Shown: positions 9,681 to 21,894, numbered from the stretch's first letter. The stretch is DNA of 45,750 bases from Gammaproteobacteria bacterium (GCA_026989495.1 JALSJE010000125.1:1-45750); one strand, 5' to 3'. Notes: generated by a model from the sequence alone, not told the origin. Numbers and translations are program-made.

Positions 9681-10151
9681 GAAGGGAAAGCGCGCCACGC
9701 GCCCGCCCAGGCCGTCGCCCGGCACGGCCCGGACCTCCGCCACCCAGTCCGTGCGCCCCGTGGCGCAGACCGGAAGCACGGCCTCTCCCTGCCAGTCACC
9801 CTGCCCGTCCGGGGACAGCGCCAGCGGCACCTCGCCCATGGCCATGCCCGGCATCTCGAAGCGCACCGTCACCTCCGCCGGTGCCGCACCGCCGACGGCG
9901 GCCACCCGCACCCGGAACCGGCGCAGTGGCGCGGCGGGGCCCTCGAAGCGCAGGCGCAGGCCGAGACCGCCCGCCCGGGCCTCGCATGGGGCCCTCCAGG
10001 GCCGGCATTCGCCCAGCACCGCGAGCTCCCGGTCCTGGCGGGCGCTGGAGCGCTCCATCTGCCAGAGGCGCAGCCCCACGCCGGCCGCCGCGAGCGCCAC
10101 CGCACCCGCCACCGCGAGCGCCGCCACGGCCTCGGGACGCGGGCCCCGCAT
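9639..10151 (-). CDS. Small membrane-anchored protein of unknown function (FixH/YtkA-like beta domain possible)
   Basis: [31 protein letters not shown]... one N-terminal TM; 'VRFEMPGMAMGEVPLAL'; start overlaps upstream stop (TGATG). Confidence 0.6.
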   Translation of the reverse strand: MRGPRPEAVAALAVAGAVALAAAGVGLRLWQMERSSARQDRELAVLGECRPWRAPCEARAGGLGLRLRFEGPAAPLRRFRVRVAAVGGAAPAEVTVRFEMPGMAMGEVPLALSPDGQGDWQGEAVLPVCATGRTDWVAEVRAVPGDGLGGRVARFPFKVDSGRQKAGGRR

Positions 10152-11110
10152 CAGGCGCCCCCCCACAGGGCGCGGATCGCGGCCACACCCCGCGCGCCTG
10201 CGGCGCGCGCGGCCGCAAGGTCCTCGGGCCCGATCCCGCCCAGCGCGTAGACAGGGAGCGGCAGCCCGGCCACCAGCGCCTCGAAACGCGCCCAGCCGAG
10301 AGGGGCGGCCTGCGGATGCGAGGGTGTCGGCCGCACGGGCGACAGCACCGCATAGTCCGCCCCGATCGCCACCGCGTGCGCGAGCGATGAGGCATCGTGG
10401 CAGGAGGCGCCCACGAGGTGCGGCTCGGGCAGGGGCCGTCCGTCCAGGGCGCGCAGGCGCGCCTCGGTGAGATGCACGCCGTCCGCACCCGCCTCTTCGG
10501 CGAGCGCCGGGTCGGCGTTCATCACCAGCCTTGCCCCGTGGCCGTGACACAGCGCGCGGGCCGCGCGCGCCAGCGCCACGAGCGACCGGCCGTCCAGGGC
10601 CTTGGCCCGCAGCTGCACCAGCCCCACGCCCCGCGCCAGCGCCCGCTCCAGGCCCGAGAGGAAGGCGCCCGGGTCCGAACCGGGCTCCGGCGTGATCAGC
10701 ATCAGGTCCGGCAGGCGCAGGGCCTGCACCACCGGGCGGTCCGCCGGCGGCAGGTCCGTCCCGGCCAGGTCCTCGCGCGCCACCCATCGCAGGGGCTGGC
10801 CCTCCAGCCCCCGGGGCGTGCCGGACCAGCGCCGGACCTCCCACACGTCCAGCAGCACCTCGCGCTCGGGATAGCGGTGGCGCACGCGAATGAGGGGCTC
10901 GGCCGCCTCCACGGCGATGCCCAGCTCCTCGCGCAGCTCACGGGCGAGCCCTGCCGCGCGGCCCTCACCCGGCTCCAGCTTGCCCCCGGGCAGCTCCCAC
11001 AGCCCCGCCAGGTGCCCCCCCGCCGGACGCTGCGTGAGCAGCACGCGCCCGGCGGCGTCGCTGATCACGCCCGCGACCACGTGCACGGCTTCCAGGCGAC
11101 CGCCGCTCAC
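10151..11110 (-). CDS. Nudix hydrolase (MutT-like) fused to thiamine-phosphate-synthase-like (ThiE/TenI) domain
   Basis: N-term '[30 protein letters not shown]' Nudix box; C-term '[11 protein letters not shown]...GADGVHLTE...VGASCHD...YAVLSPV..T.SHP...LGWARFEAL...VYALGGI' TMP-synthase fold; GTG start overlapping argJ stop. Confidence 0.9.
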   Translation of the reverse strand: MSGGRLEAVHVVAGVISDAAGRVLLTQRPAGGHLAGLWELPGGKLEPGEGRAAGLARELREELGIAVEAAEPLIRVRHRYPEREVLLDVWEVRRWSGTPRGLEGQPLRWVAREDLAGTDLPPADRPVVQALRLPDLMLITPEPGSDPGAFLSGLERALARGVGLVQLRAKALDGRSLVALARAARALCHGHGARLVMNADPALAEEAGADGVHLTEARLRALDGRPLPEPHLVGASCHDASSLAHAVAIGADYAVLSPVRPTPSHPQAAPLGWARFEALVAGLPLPVYALGGIGPEDLAAARAAGARGVAAIRALWGGA

Positions 11111-12309
11111 GTGCGGTACTCGGCGTTGATGCGGACGTACTCGCAGGAGAGGTCGCAGGTCCAGACGTGCGCCGTGGCCGTGCCGCGCCCGAGGTCGATG
11201 CGCAGCGTCACCTCCGGCCGGTCCATGGCGCGCGCGGCGGCGGCCTCGTCGTAGCCCGGCGCCAATGCCCCGCCCTCGGCCACCGTGACCTCGCCGATGG
11301 CGATGCGCACGCGTGCAATGTCCAGGTCCGCCAGCCCCGCCCGCCCCACGGCCGCCAGGATGCGGCCCCAGTTGGGGTCGGCCGCGTGCAGGGCCGTCTT
11401 GACCAGGGGCGACTCCGCCACCACACGCGCCACCCGCAGGCATTCGGCCTCGTCGCGTCCCCCCGTCACCTCCACGGTGACCAGCCGCGTGGCGCCCTCG
11501 CCGTCGCGCACGATGGCCTGCGCCAGCGCCACGCAGACTTCGGTCACGGCCACCTCCAGCGCCGCCAGGTCCGCCTCGGTCTCGGCGGCCGGCCCACGGC
11601 CCGTGGCGCTGAGGGTGCAGGCGTCGTTGGTGGAAGTGTCGCCGTCCACCGTGATGCGGTTGAAGCTCGCCGCCACCGCGCGCCGCAACACGGCCTGAAG
11701 GGCCTCGGGCGGCACGGCCGCGTCGGTGGCCACGAAGGCGAGCATGGTGGCCATGTCGGGCCGGATCATGCCGGCGCCCTTGGCCATGCCCGTCACCGTG
11801 GCCATGCCCCCGGAGAGCGCCGCCTGACGCGAGGCGAGCTTGGGGACGGTGTCGGTGGTCATGATGGCCCGCGCCGCCTCGGCCCAGCCGTCCGGATGGA
11901 GCCGCACGAGCAGCGTGGGCAGCGCCGCCTCGATGCGCGCCACCGGCAGCGGCTCGCCGATCACGCCCGTGGAGAAGGGGAGCACGGTCTCGGACGCGGC
12001 GCCCACGGCCGCGGCCAGCGCCCGGCAGCAGCGCTCGGCGTCGGCGATGCCCTGCACGCCGGTGCCGGCGTTGGCGTTGCCGGCGTTGACGAGCAGCCAG
12101 CGCGGGGCGTGCCCGCAGGCTGCGAGATGACGCTCCGCCACGAGCACGGGCGCGGCGCGGAAGGCGTTGCGGGTGAAGACGGCCGCGGTGCGGCTGCCGG
12201 GCGGGAGCGCGATGAGCGCAAGGTCGTTGCGCCCCTCGTAACGGATGCCGGCGGCCGTGGCCGCCAGCCGCACGCCCTCCACCGGCAGGAAGCTGGCTTC
12301 TTTGCCCAT
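11107..12309 (-). CDS. argJ: Bifunctional glutamate N-acetyltransferase/amino-acid acetyltransferase ArgJ
   Basis: 400 aa; '[10 protein letters not shown]'-like '[14 protein letters not shown]', '[18 protein letters not shown]', '[26 protein letters not shown]'. Confidence 0.97.
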   Translation of the reverse strand: MGKEASFLPVEGVRLAATAAGIRYEGRNDLALIALPPGSRTAAVFTRNAFRAAPVLVAERHLAACGHAPRWLLVNAGNANAGTGVQGIADAERCCRALAAAVGAASETVLPFSTGVIGEPLPVARIEAALPTLLVRLHPDGWAEAARAIMTTDTVPKLASRQAALSGGMATVTGMAKGAGMIRPDMATMLAFVATDAAVPPEALQAVLRRAVAASFNRITVDGDTSTNDACTLSATGRGPAAETEADLAALEVAVTEVCVALAQAIVRDGEGATRLVTVEVTGGRDEAECLRVARVVAESPLVKTALHAADPNWGRILAAVGRAGLADLDIARVRIAIGEVTVAEGGALAPGYDEAAAARAMDRPEVTLRIDLGRGTATAHVWTCDLSCEYVRINAEYRT

Positions 12310-12491
12310 GCGTCTACCCTGCTGTGCCTTTCGGAAACCCGGGTCACCGTGACTGCTGCCGCGGTGAAGCTCGTGGCCCGGCCGCTCTGGGCCGGTTCCG
12401 GACGCAACGCCCGCGGGGACATGGCGCGGCGCACGCACCGCGTGCGCACCCGAAAGGCGGCGGACGCACCCGCCCTGGTAGGCCTCCTCCC

Positions 12492-12600
12492 GCCGGCCGG
12501 GACAGCCGACCACCTGTGGGACCGGCTTCCAGCCGGCCGGGACAGCCGAATCCCCTGTGGGGCCGGCTTCCAGCCGGCCCCAGGGCACGGCTGGAAGCCG
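12492..12600. repeat. Tandem REP-like repeat (about 40-41 bp unit) with GGCTGGAAGCC palindromic core
   Basis: gccggccgggacagccgaccacctgtgggaccggcttcca / gccggccgggacagccgaatcccctgtggggccggcttcca / gccggccccagggcacggctggaagccg. Confidence 0.85.
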
Positions 12601-12686
12601 CGCATACGGAACCCGGGACAGCGCTTGCACCCCGTGCAGCCATGCCCCCGGGCGGGGCCGGACCCGGGGACCGGCCGACCGGCCCT

Positions 12687-15506
<2,820 letters not shown>

Positions 15507-15526
15507 GGAAATCCCTGGCCGCTCTA

Positions 15527-15691
15527 TGAAACGCTGATCAATCCGCTGCGCGGATCGATCAGCGCGATAGTGCTTTCGCGGTCCATTTCGATTTTTCGCG
15601 TGTCGTCATGCACTTCCCTGTGCATGGGCCGTCCCGCGGCCGTCCGTGGCCGTGGGGAAGGTCTGAAAAATCGCGATTTTTCAGACCTTCC
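15527..15691 (-). repeat. Multi-hairpin repeat element, copy 2 of 3, in the secA 5' intergenic leader
   Basis: Reverse complement starts with a perfect 36-bp palindrome GGAAGGTCTGAAAAATCG/CGATTTTTCAGACCTTCC (15656-15691), then the GC-rich hairpin, ATGCACAGGGAAGTGCAT and the GATCGATCCGCGCAGCGGATTGATC hairpin. Confidence 0.92.
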
Positions 15692-15698
15692 ATGGGGA

Positions 15699-15704
15699 AT
15701 GATA
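15699..15704 (-). promoter_or_regulatory. Possible -10 element (TATCAT) for secA, just upstream of repeat copy 2
   Basis: Minus strand ...ACTTGCGCTATCATTCCCCATGGAAGGTCTG...; no convincing -35. Confidence 0.3.
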
Positions 15705-15785
15705 GCGCAAGTTCCCGCCCAACCGGCAGCCGCGCGGCGGGGGCGGGAGGCGGTGGCCGGTGCCGGGCGGCCGGTCCCGGACGGG

Positions 15786-16718
15786 CTAGCGCCGGGCGGT
15801 ACGGATATAGCGCAGCGGGTTGACGACGCGTCCGCGGTGGAGAACCTCGAAGTGCACGTGCGGGCCGGTGGAGCGGCCCGTGCTGCCCATGAGGGCCACG
15901 GTCTGGCCCTTCTTGACGCGCTCGCCCACCCGCACCAGGTTGCGCAGGTTGTGGGCGTAACGGGTGACGTAGCCGTCGCCGTGGTCGATCTCCACCATGA
16001 GTCCGTAGCCGTAGCGCTCGCCCGACCAGGTGACGATCCCGCTCGCCACCGCCACCACGGGCGAGCCGAGCTTGCCGGCGAAATCCACGCCGTGGTGGTA
16101 CTCGCGCTTGCCCGTGAAGGGATCGGTGCGGCGCCCGAAGTAGGAGGAGATCCAGCCCCAGCGCACGGGCCGCCCCGCCGGCGCCGATTCGCGCCGCAGG
16201 CGCCGCTCGAGCAGGAGGTCCTCCAGCACGGCGAGCTGGCGGGTACGGTCCTCGATCTGGCGCTCCAGCCTGTCGAGGGCGGCCAGCAGCTCCGGGGCGG
16301 CCTGGCCCTCCTCGGCGGCCGGGCCCGCCCCAGGGCCGCCCTGGGCGGGGGGCTGGCTGAAGTCGAACTCGCCGCGGTCGAGCTCGGCCATCTCGGTCAG
16401 GCGCCGCCCGAGGGCGTCGAGCCGCATGACGTGGGCCTGCATCTGGCCGAGCCGCAGGGCCAGCGCATCCAGCTCGGCGCGCGTGCGCGCCCGCAGGGCC
16501 TGGAGCGCGCGGTCCTGCTCGGCGAGGCGCTGGGCCCAGCGCTCGGCCACGGCGGCCGGCAGGGTGCCCGAGCGGGCCAACCCCAGCCGGTAGCCCGCGT
16601 AGAGCAGGCCGCCGGCGAGCGCCGCCACCACGGCGAGCGCGGCCGCCCACACCCGGGGCTGGGTGAGGTCCAGGCATGCGCGCGGCCCGTGCCGCTTTGT
16701 CAGCAGGATCAGGTTCAT
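15786..16718 (-). CDS. M23 family metallopeptidase (membrane anchored)
   Basis: 'REYHHGVDFAGKLGSPVVAVASGIVTWSGERYGYGLMVEIDHGDGYVTRYAHN...STGPHVHFEV' M23 motifs. Confidence 0.95.
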   Translation of the reverse strand: MNLILLTKRHGPRACLDLTQPRVWAAALAVVAALAGGLLYAGYRLGLARSGTLPAAVAERWAQRLAEQDRALQALRARTRAELDALALRLGQMQAHVMRLDALGRRLTEMAELDRGEFDFSQPPAQGGPGAGPAAEEGQAAPELLAALDRLERQIEDRTRQLAVLEDLLLERRLRRESAPAGRPVRWGWISSYFGRRTDPFTGKREYHHGVDFAGKLGSPVVAVASGIVTWSGERYGYGLMVEIDHGDGYVTRYAHNLRNLVRVGERVKKGQTVALMGSTGRSTGPHVHFEVLHRGRVVNPLRYIRTARR

Positions 16719-16752
16719 CTATGCTGCCTGCGGTCTTCCCGGAGCATCTCCC

Positions 16753-17223
16753 ATGGGCCGCGATCGCGCCGACCTTCCCTTCCGCCGTCCCGGCACCCTC
16801 CTGGGCGCGGGCGCCGGTGGCCTCGCCGCCCTCGTGCGCCGCGCCCGGCGGCTCGAGGCCGTGCAGCGCGAAGCGGCCGCCTTCCTGGGCCTGCCGCTGG
16901 CCGCCCATGCCCGGGTGGCCAACGTCAGCGGCGAGGTCCTCGTCCTGCTCGCCGACGGACCCGCCTGGGCCGCGCGCCTGCGCTTCCAGGCCCGGGCGCT
17001 CGCCGCCCACCTCAACGCCCGCTTCGGGCTGCGCATCGCCCGCACGCGGGTGCGCATCGCGCCCCCACGGCCCACGCCCGCCCCTCGGGGGCGGGCGCCC
17101 ATCCCGCCCGCCGGCCGCGAGGCGCTCGCGCGCGCTGCGCGCACCGTGACCGACCCCGATCTTAGGGCCGCGCTCCAGCGGCTGGCGCGACGGGGTTCAA
17201 AAAACGGCGCGAGCGGCGCCTGA
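16753..17223 (+). CDS. DUF721/DciA-like protein
   Basis: MGRDRADLPFRRPGTLLGAGAGGLAALVRRARRLEAVQREAAAFLGLPLAAHARVANVSGEVLVLLADGPAWAARLRFQARALAAHLNAR: DciA-like; convergent to lpxC and near secA as in other gammaproteobacteria. Confidence 0.7.
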   Translation: MGRDRADLPFRRPGTLLGAGAGGLAALVRRARRLEAVQREAAAFLGLPLAAHARVANVSGEVLVLLADGPAWAARLRFQARALAAHLNARFGLRIARTRVRIAPPRPTPAPRGRAPIPPAGREALARAARTVTDPDLRAALQRLARRGSKNGASGA

Positions 17224-17262
17224 GCGGCGACGGGCGCGCGCACCCGCGCGCCGCGGCCAGGC

Positions 17263-18195
17263 TCAGGCGGCAGGGCCGCCCGCGGTGGCCGCCCGCACGA
17301 GCTGCAGGTAGGAGGCCGGGGCCGCCGCCTCGTCCTCGAAGGTGATCTCCTCCCAGGCATCCCGCCGGGCGAGCAGCTCGCGCAGCAGCCGGTTGTTGAG
17401 GGCATGGCCGGACTTGTGCCCGCTGAAGGCCCCCACCAGGCTGCGCCCGAGGAGATAGAGGTCGCCGATGGCGTCGAGGATCTTGTGCTTGACGAACTCG
17501 TCCTCGTAGCGCAGCCCCTCCTCGTTGAGGATGCGGTAGTCGTCGACCACCACGGCATTGTCCAGGCTGCCACCCAGGGCGAGGTTGTGCGCGCGCAGGC
17601 GTTCGATGTCGCGCATGAAGCCGAAGGTGCGCGCGCGGCTCACCTCCTTGACGAAGGAGGTCATGGAGAAGTCCACCTCGGCGCGCTGGGTGTGGCGCTG
17701 GAAGACCGGATGGTCGAAGTCGATGCTGAAGGCGACCTTGAAGCCGTCGAAGGGCTCGAAGCGCGCCCACTTGTCCCCGTCGCGCACCTCCACGCGCTTG
17801 CGGATGCGGATGAAGCGCTTGGGCGCGTTCTGCTCCTCGATGCCGGCCGACTGGATCAGGAACACGAAGGGGCCGGCGCTCCCGTCCATGATCGGCACCT
17901 CGGGCGCGCTGAGGTCCACGTAGGCGTTGTCGATGCCGAGCCCTGCCATGGCCGAGAGCAGATGCTCGACCGTGGAGATGCGCACCCCGTCACGCACCAG
18001 GGTGGTGGAGAGCTGGGTGTCGCCCACGTTCTCGGGGCTGGCCTGGATCTCGACGGGGGGGTCGAGGTCGATGCGCCGGAAGACGATGCCGGTGTCCGGC
18101 GCCGCCGGCCGCAGCGTGAGATAGACCTTCTCGCCCGTGTGGAGCCCGACCCCGGTGGCCCGGATGACGTTCTTCAGCGTGCGCTGCCTTATCAT
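17263..18195 (-). CDS. lpxC: UDP-3-O-acyl-N-acetylglucosamine deacetylase LpxC
   Basis: [31 protein letters not shown]...[39 protein letters not shown]...[14 protein letters not shown]. Confidence 0.98.
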   Translation of the reverse strand: MIRQRTLKNVIRATGVGLHTGEKVYLTLRPAAPDTGIVFRRIDLDPPVEIQASPENVGDTQLSTTLVRDGVRISTVEHLLSAMAGLGIDNAYVDLSAPEVPIMDGSAGPFVFLIQSAGIEEQNAPKRFIRIRKRVEVRDGDKWARFEPFDGFKVAFSIDFDHPVFQRHTQRAEVDFSMTSFVKEVSRARTFGFMRDIERLRAHNLALGGSLDNAVVVDDYRILNEEGLRYEDEFVKHKILDAIGDLYLLGRSLVGAFSGHKSGHALNNRLLRELLARRDAWEEITFEDEAAAPASYLQLVRAATAGGPAA

Positions 18196-18502
18196 TTTGG
18201 TTGTGATGCCCCCTCCGTCGCCCGCTCCCGGGGCCTTTGGCGCAAAAACGGTGCCGATACTAGCACCCCTCCCCGACCCTGCCAAGGGAAGGCGCATGCC
18301 ATGGCGGCGCCAAGCGGCTGATCCGGCGCGCCTTTGGCGCACCTCGCCGGGCCGCCTCCCCGTCCGGCCGCGGCATCCCGGCCTCGGGCCGGAAATCGGC
18401 CGAGCGGGAAGCCTGGCCCCTCCACCCGCTCTCCAGAGCCGAATCGGGACCTGGCCCCCCGTGGGAGGGGCTTCCCCTCGCGTGGACGAAGGCGCCCCGC
18501 GG

Positions 18503-18526
18503 GCCGGCCGGAAGCCGGCCCCACGG
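18503..18526. repeat. REP-like palindrome related to the 12492-12600 repeat core
   Basis: ggccggccggaagccggccccac in the lpxC-ftsZ spacer. Confidence 0.6.
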
Positions 18527-18577
18527 TAGGCGGCCCCGCGGTGCAGGGAACGCGTCTCCCCGCCCCGGGGCGGGGCC

Positions 18578-19759
18578 TCAGTCGGCCTGGCGGCGCAGGA
18601 AGGCGGGGATGTCGAGGTACTCCAGGTCCTTCTCGTCGTAGGCCGGCGGCGGGGGGGCGGCCTCGGCCGCGTAGCCGCCACCCGCGGCCACGGCGCGCTC
18701 GCGGCGCTCGACGGCGGGGCGCTCGAGGGCCGCGTAGTCGATCTCGCCACTCGCCTTGCGCCGCACGGCCGGCGTCTCCACCGGCTTGGGGCGGACCGCC
18801 TCGCCGGCGCCGAGCCCGGTGGCGACCACCGTCACCCGCAGCTCGTCGGCCATCTCCGGGTCGATGACCGTGCCCACCACCACGGTGGCGTCCTCGGAGG
18901 CGAACTCCTTGACCGTGTTGCCCACCTCCTCGAACTCGCCGATGGTGAGGTCCATGCCGGCGGTGACGTTGACCAGGATGCCGCGCGCGCCGGCGATGTT
19001 GACGTCCTCGAGCAGGGGGCTCGCCAGCGCGCCCTCGGCGGCCTCGCGGGCCCGGTCCTCCCCGCGCGCCGTGGCCGAGCCCATCATGGCCATGCCCATC
19101 TCGGCCATCACCGTGCGCACGTCGGCGAAGTCCACGTTGATGAGGCCGGGGCGCGTGATGAGCTCGGCGATGCCCTGCACGGCCCCCAGCAGCACGTCGT
19201 TGGCGGCGGCGAAGGCCTCGAGCAGGCCCACGTTCTTGCCCAGCACCGTGAGCAGCTTCTCGTTGGGGATGGTGATGAGCGAGTCCACGTTCTGGGAGAG
19301 CTCGCGGATGCCGGACTGGGCCACCTGCATGCGCTTGCCGCCTTCGAAGGGGAAGGGCTTGGTGACCACCGCCACCGTGAGGATGCCGAGCTCCTTGGCC
19401 ACCTGCGCCACCACCGGCGCGGCCCCCGTCCCGGTGCCGCCGCCCATGCCGGCGGTGATGAAGAGCATGTCGGCACCGGCGATCACCTCCTGGATGCGGT
19501 CGCGGTCCTCGAGCGCGGCCTGGCGTCCCACGTCGGGGTTGGCCCCGGCGCCGAGCCCCTTGGTGATGTTGGCCCCGATCTGGAGGACGGTCTTGGCACG
19601 GGTGCTCTTGAGGGCCTGGGCGTCGGTGTTGGCGCAGATGAAGTCCACCCCCTCGATCCCGGCCTCGACCATGTGCCTGACGGCGTTGCCGCCGCCGCCC
19701 CCGATCCCGATCACCTTGATCACGGCGTTCTGCGGGTACGTGTCCATCAGCTCGAACAT
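18578..19759 (-). CDS. ftsZ: Cell division protein FtsZ
   Basis: [30 protein letters not shown]...[34 protein letters not shown]-terminal peptide [15 protein letters not shown]. Confidence 0.99.
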   Translation of the reverse strand: MFELMDTYPQNAVIKVIGIGGGGGNAVRHMVEAGIEGVDFICANTDAQALKSTRAKTVLQIGANITKGLGAGANPDVGRQAALEDRDRIQEVIAGADMLFITAGMGGGTGTGAAPVVAQVAKELGILTVAVVTKPFPFEGGKRMQVAQSGIRELSQNVDSLITIPNEKLLTVLGKNVGLLEAFAAANDVLLGAVQGIAELITRPGLINVDFADVRTVMAEMGMAMMGSATARGEDRAREAAEGALASPLLEDVNIAGARGILVNVTAGMDLTIGEFEEVGNTVKEFASEDATVVVGTVIDPEMADELRVTVVATGLGAGEAVRPKPVETPAVRRKASGEIDYAALERPAVERRERAVAAGGGYAAEAAPPPPAYDEKDLEYLDIPAFLRRQAD

Positions 19760-19841
19760 GCTCCACCTCCTCGCGCCGATGCCTCGGCGAACCACCAGTC
19801 GACGAAACCCGAACCTCTCCTTGCTCCCCCGTCCCGCCGGC

Positions 19842-21074
19842 TCACAGCGTGCGCTGGAACCAGCGGCGCATGCGCTCCCAGATGCCCCGCACCCCGGAGA
19901 CGGGGCGCTCGGCCAGCCGGCTGTCGCGGTGCCGATGGCCGAACAGCAGCAGCCCCACGCCGGTGGCGTAGATGGGGTTGCGCACCACGTCCACCAGCCC
20001 GTTCACGTTCTGCGGCACGCCGAGCCGCACCGGCATGTGGAACAGCTCCTCGGCCAGCTCCACCACGCCTTCCATCCGCGCGCTGCCGCCCGTGAGCACG
20101 ATGCCCGCCGCCACCAGCTCCTCGAAGCCGCTGCGGCGCAGCTCCGCCTGCACCAGCGAGAGCAGCTCCTCGTAGCGGGGCTCGATGACCTCGGCCAGCG
20201 TCTGGCGCCCCAGCCGCCGCGCCGGGCGGTCGCCCACGCTCGGCACCTCGATGGTCTCGTCGGCGCTGGCGAGCTGGGTAAGGGCGCAGCCGTACTTGAT
20301 CTTGATCTCCTCGGCGTGCTGGGTGGGCGTGCGCAGGGCGACGGCGATGTCGTTGGTGACCTGGTCGCCCGCGATGGGAATGACCGCAGTGTGGCGGATG
20401 GCGCCATCGACGAAGACGGCGATGTCCGTGGTGCCGCCGCCGATGTCCACCAGGCACACGCCGAGCTCCTTCTCGTCCTCGGTGAGCACGGCGTAGCTGG
20501 AGGCGAGCTGCTCGAGGATGATGTCGTCCACCTCCAGCCCGCAGCGGCGCACGCACTTGACGATGTTCTGGGCGGCGCTGACCGCGCCCGTGACCAGATG
20601 CACGCGCGCCTCCAGGCGCACGCCCGACATGCCCACCGGCTCGCGGATGCCGTCCTGGCTGTCGATGATGAACTCCTGCGGCAGCACGTGGAGGATCTTC
20701 TGGTCGGCCGGGATCGCCACCGCGCGCGCGGCGTCGATGACGCGCTCGACGTCGCCCGGCGTGACCTCGCGGTCGCGGATGGCGACGATGCCGTGGGAGT
20801 TGAGGCTCTTGATGTGGCTGCCCGCGATGCCGGCGTAGACCGAGTGGATCTGGCAGCCGGCCATGAGCTCGGCCTCCTCCACCGCGCGCTGGATGGACTG
20901 CACCGTGGACTCGATGTTGACCACCACGCCCCGGCGCAGCCCGCGCGAGCGGTGGCTGCCGAGCCCCACCACCTCCACGGTGCCGTCGTCGCGCACCTCC
21001 CCCACGATGGCGACGACCTTGGACGTGCCGATGTCCAGCCCGACGATCATGTTCTGCTCGGTCTTCTTCGCCAT
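19842..21074 (-). CDS. ftsA: Cell division protein FtsA
   Basis: MAKKTEQNMIVGLDIGTSKVVAIVGEV...VCLVDIGGGTTDIAVFVDGAI...IVLTGGSARMEGVVELAEELF. Confidence 0.98.
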   Translation of the reverse strand: MAKKTEQNMIVGLDIGTSKVVAIVGEVRDDGTVEVVGLGSHRSRGLRRGVVVNIESTVQSIQRAVEEAELMAGCQIHSVYAGIAGSHIKSLNSHGIVAIRDREVTPGDVERVIDAARAVAIPADQKILHVLPQEFIIDSQDGIREPVGMSGVRLEARVHLVTGAVSAAQNIVKCVRRCGLEVDDIILEQLASSYAVLTEDEKELGVCLVDIGGGTTDIAVFVDGAIRHTAVIPIAGDQVTNDIAVALRTPTQHAEEIKIKYGCALTQLASADETIEVPSVGDRPARRLGRQTLAEVIEPRYEELLSLVQAELRRSGFEELVAAGIVLTGGSARMEGVVELAEELFHMPVRLGVPQNVNGLVDVVRNPIYATGVGLLLFGHRHRDSRLAERPVSGVRGIWERMRRWFQRTL

Positions 21075-21078
21075 TGCC

Positions 21079-21894
21079 TCAGCCGATCCCCCGCATCCGG
21101 GCATCACCCCCGGCCGACGATGCCCCCGCGCCGCCGTCGCGCCAGCGTACGGCGAAGCCGTTGGTGTAGCGCAGGTCGACGTGCGCGATGCGCGCCGCCT
21201 GCGCGGCGAGCGCCACGGGCCAGGCGCGCACGAGACGCTCGAGACGCGCCTCGGGCTCGCCGCGGCCCAGCAGCACCTCGATGCCGCCGGCGAGCCGCAT
21301 GCGCCAGGCCTCGCGCGCGCTCATCTCCAGCCGCTCGATGCGCAGCCCGAGCGGCGCGAGCCGCGCCTGCCAGCGCCGCCAGGCCGCGGCCACGCGCGCG
21401 GCGCTGCCCGCGGGCCCGCCCAGCACGGGCAGCCCCGGCGGCAGCGAGTCCGCCGGGACCGCGACGCGCTCGCCGCGGCCGTTGACGGCGCCGCCCGCGG
21501 CCCAGGCGGCCACCACGCGGTGCTCGCGCACCCGCACCACGAGGGTGTCCGGCCAGCGCCGCCGCACCGAGACCCGGTCCACCCAGGGCAAGGCCGCCAC
21601 CGCCCTTGCCAGCGCCGTCACGTCCACGGTGAGGAAGCTGCCGCGCGCGTAGGGCGCGGCCGCCGCCTGGAGCGCGGCGGGGTCCAGATGGCGCAGCTCG
21701 CCTTCGATACGCACGTGGCGCACGGGGAGCGTGGCCGGGTCGCGCAGCCAGGCGAGCGCCGCGGCGGCGCCCCCCAGCGCGCCGGCCAGCCCCGCCGCCA
21801 AGGCCGCGCCGCCCGCCAGCCGCCGCCACGGCAGGCGCGGCCCGCGCCGCGCCGCCTTCGGGACCGCCCCGCGTGGGCGACGGCGCGCGCTCAA
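21079..21894 (-). CDS. ftsQ: Cell division protein FtsQ/DivIB (TTG start)
   Basis: Single TM then POTRA 'LPVRHVRIEGELRHLDPAALQAAAAPYARGSFLTVDVTALARAVAALPWVDRVSVRRRWPDTLVVRVREHRVVAAW'; TTGA overlap with ddlB stop. Confidence 0.93.
   Translation of the reverse strand: MSARRRPRGAVPKAARRGPRLPWRRLAGGAALAAGLAGALGGAAAALAWLRDPATLPVRHVRIEGELRHLDPAALQAAAAPYARGSFLTVDVTALARAVAALPWVDRVSVRRRWPDTLVVRVREHRVVAAWAAGGAVNGRGERVAVPADSLPPGLPVLGGPAGSAARVAAAWRRWQARLAPLGLRIERLEMSAREAWRMRLAGGIEVLLGRGEPEARLERLVRAWPVALAAQAARIAHVDLRYTNGFAVRWRDGGAGASSAGGDARMRGIG

Noticed and set aside
12492-12600. Possible CRISPR array
   Set aside because: Only two to three units, 'spacers' are not unique and of variable short length, units are GC palindromes; fits a REP-like repeat.
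15507-15785. SecM-like arrest peptide upstream of secA
   Set aside because: No short secreted ORF with an arrest-like C-terminus on the minus strand; region is filled by the repeat element.
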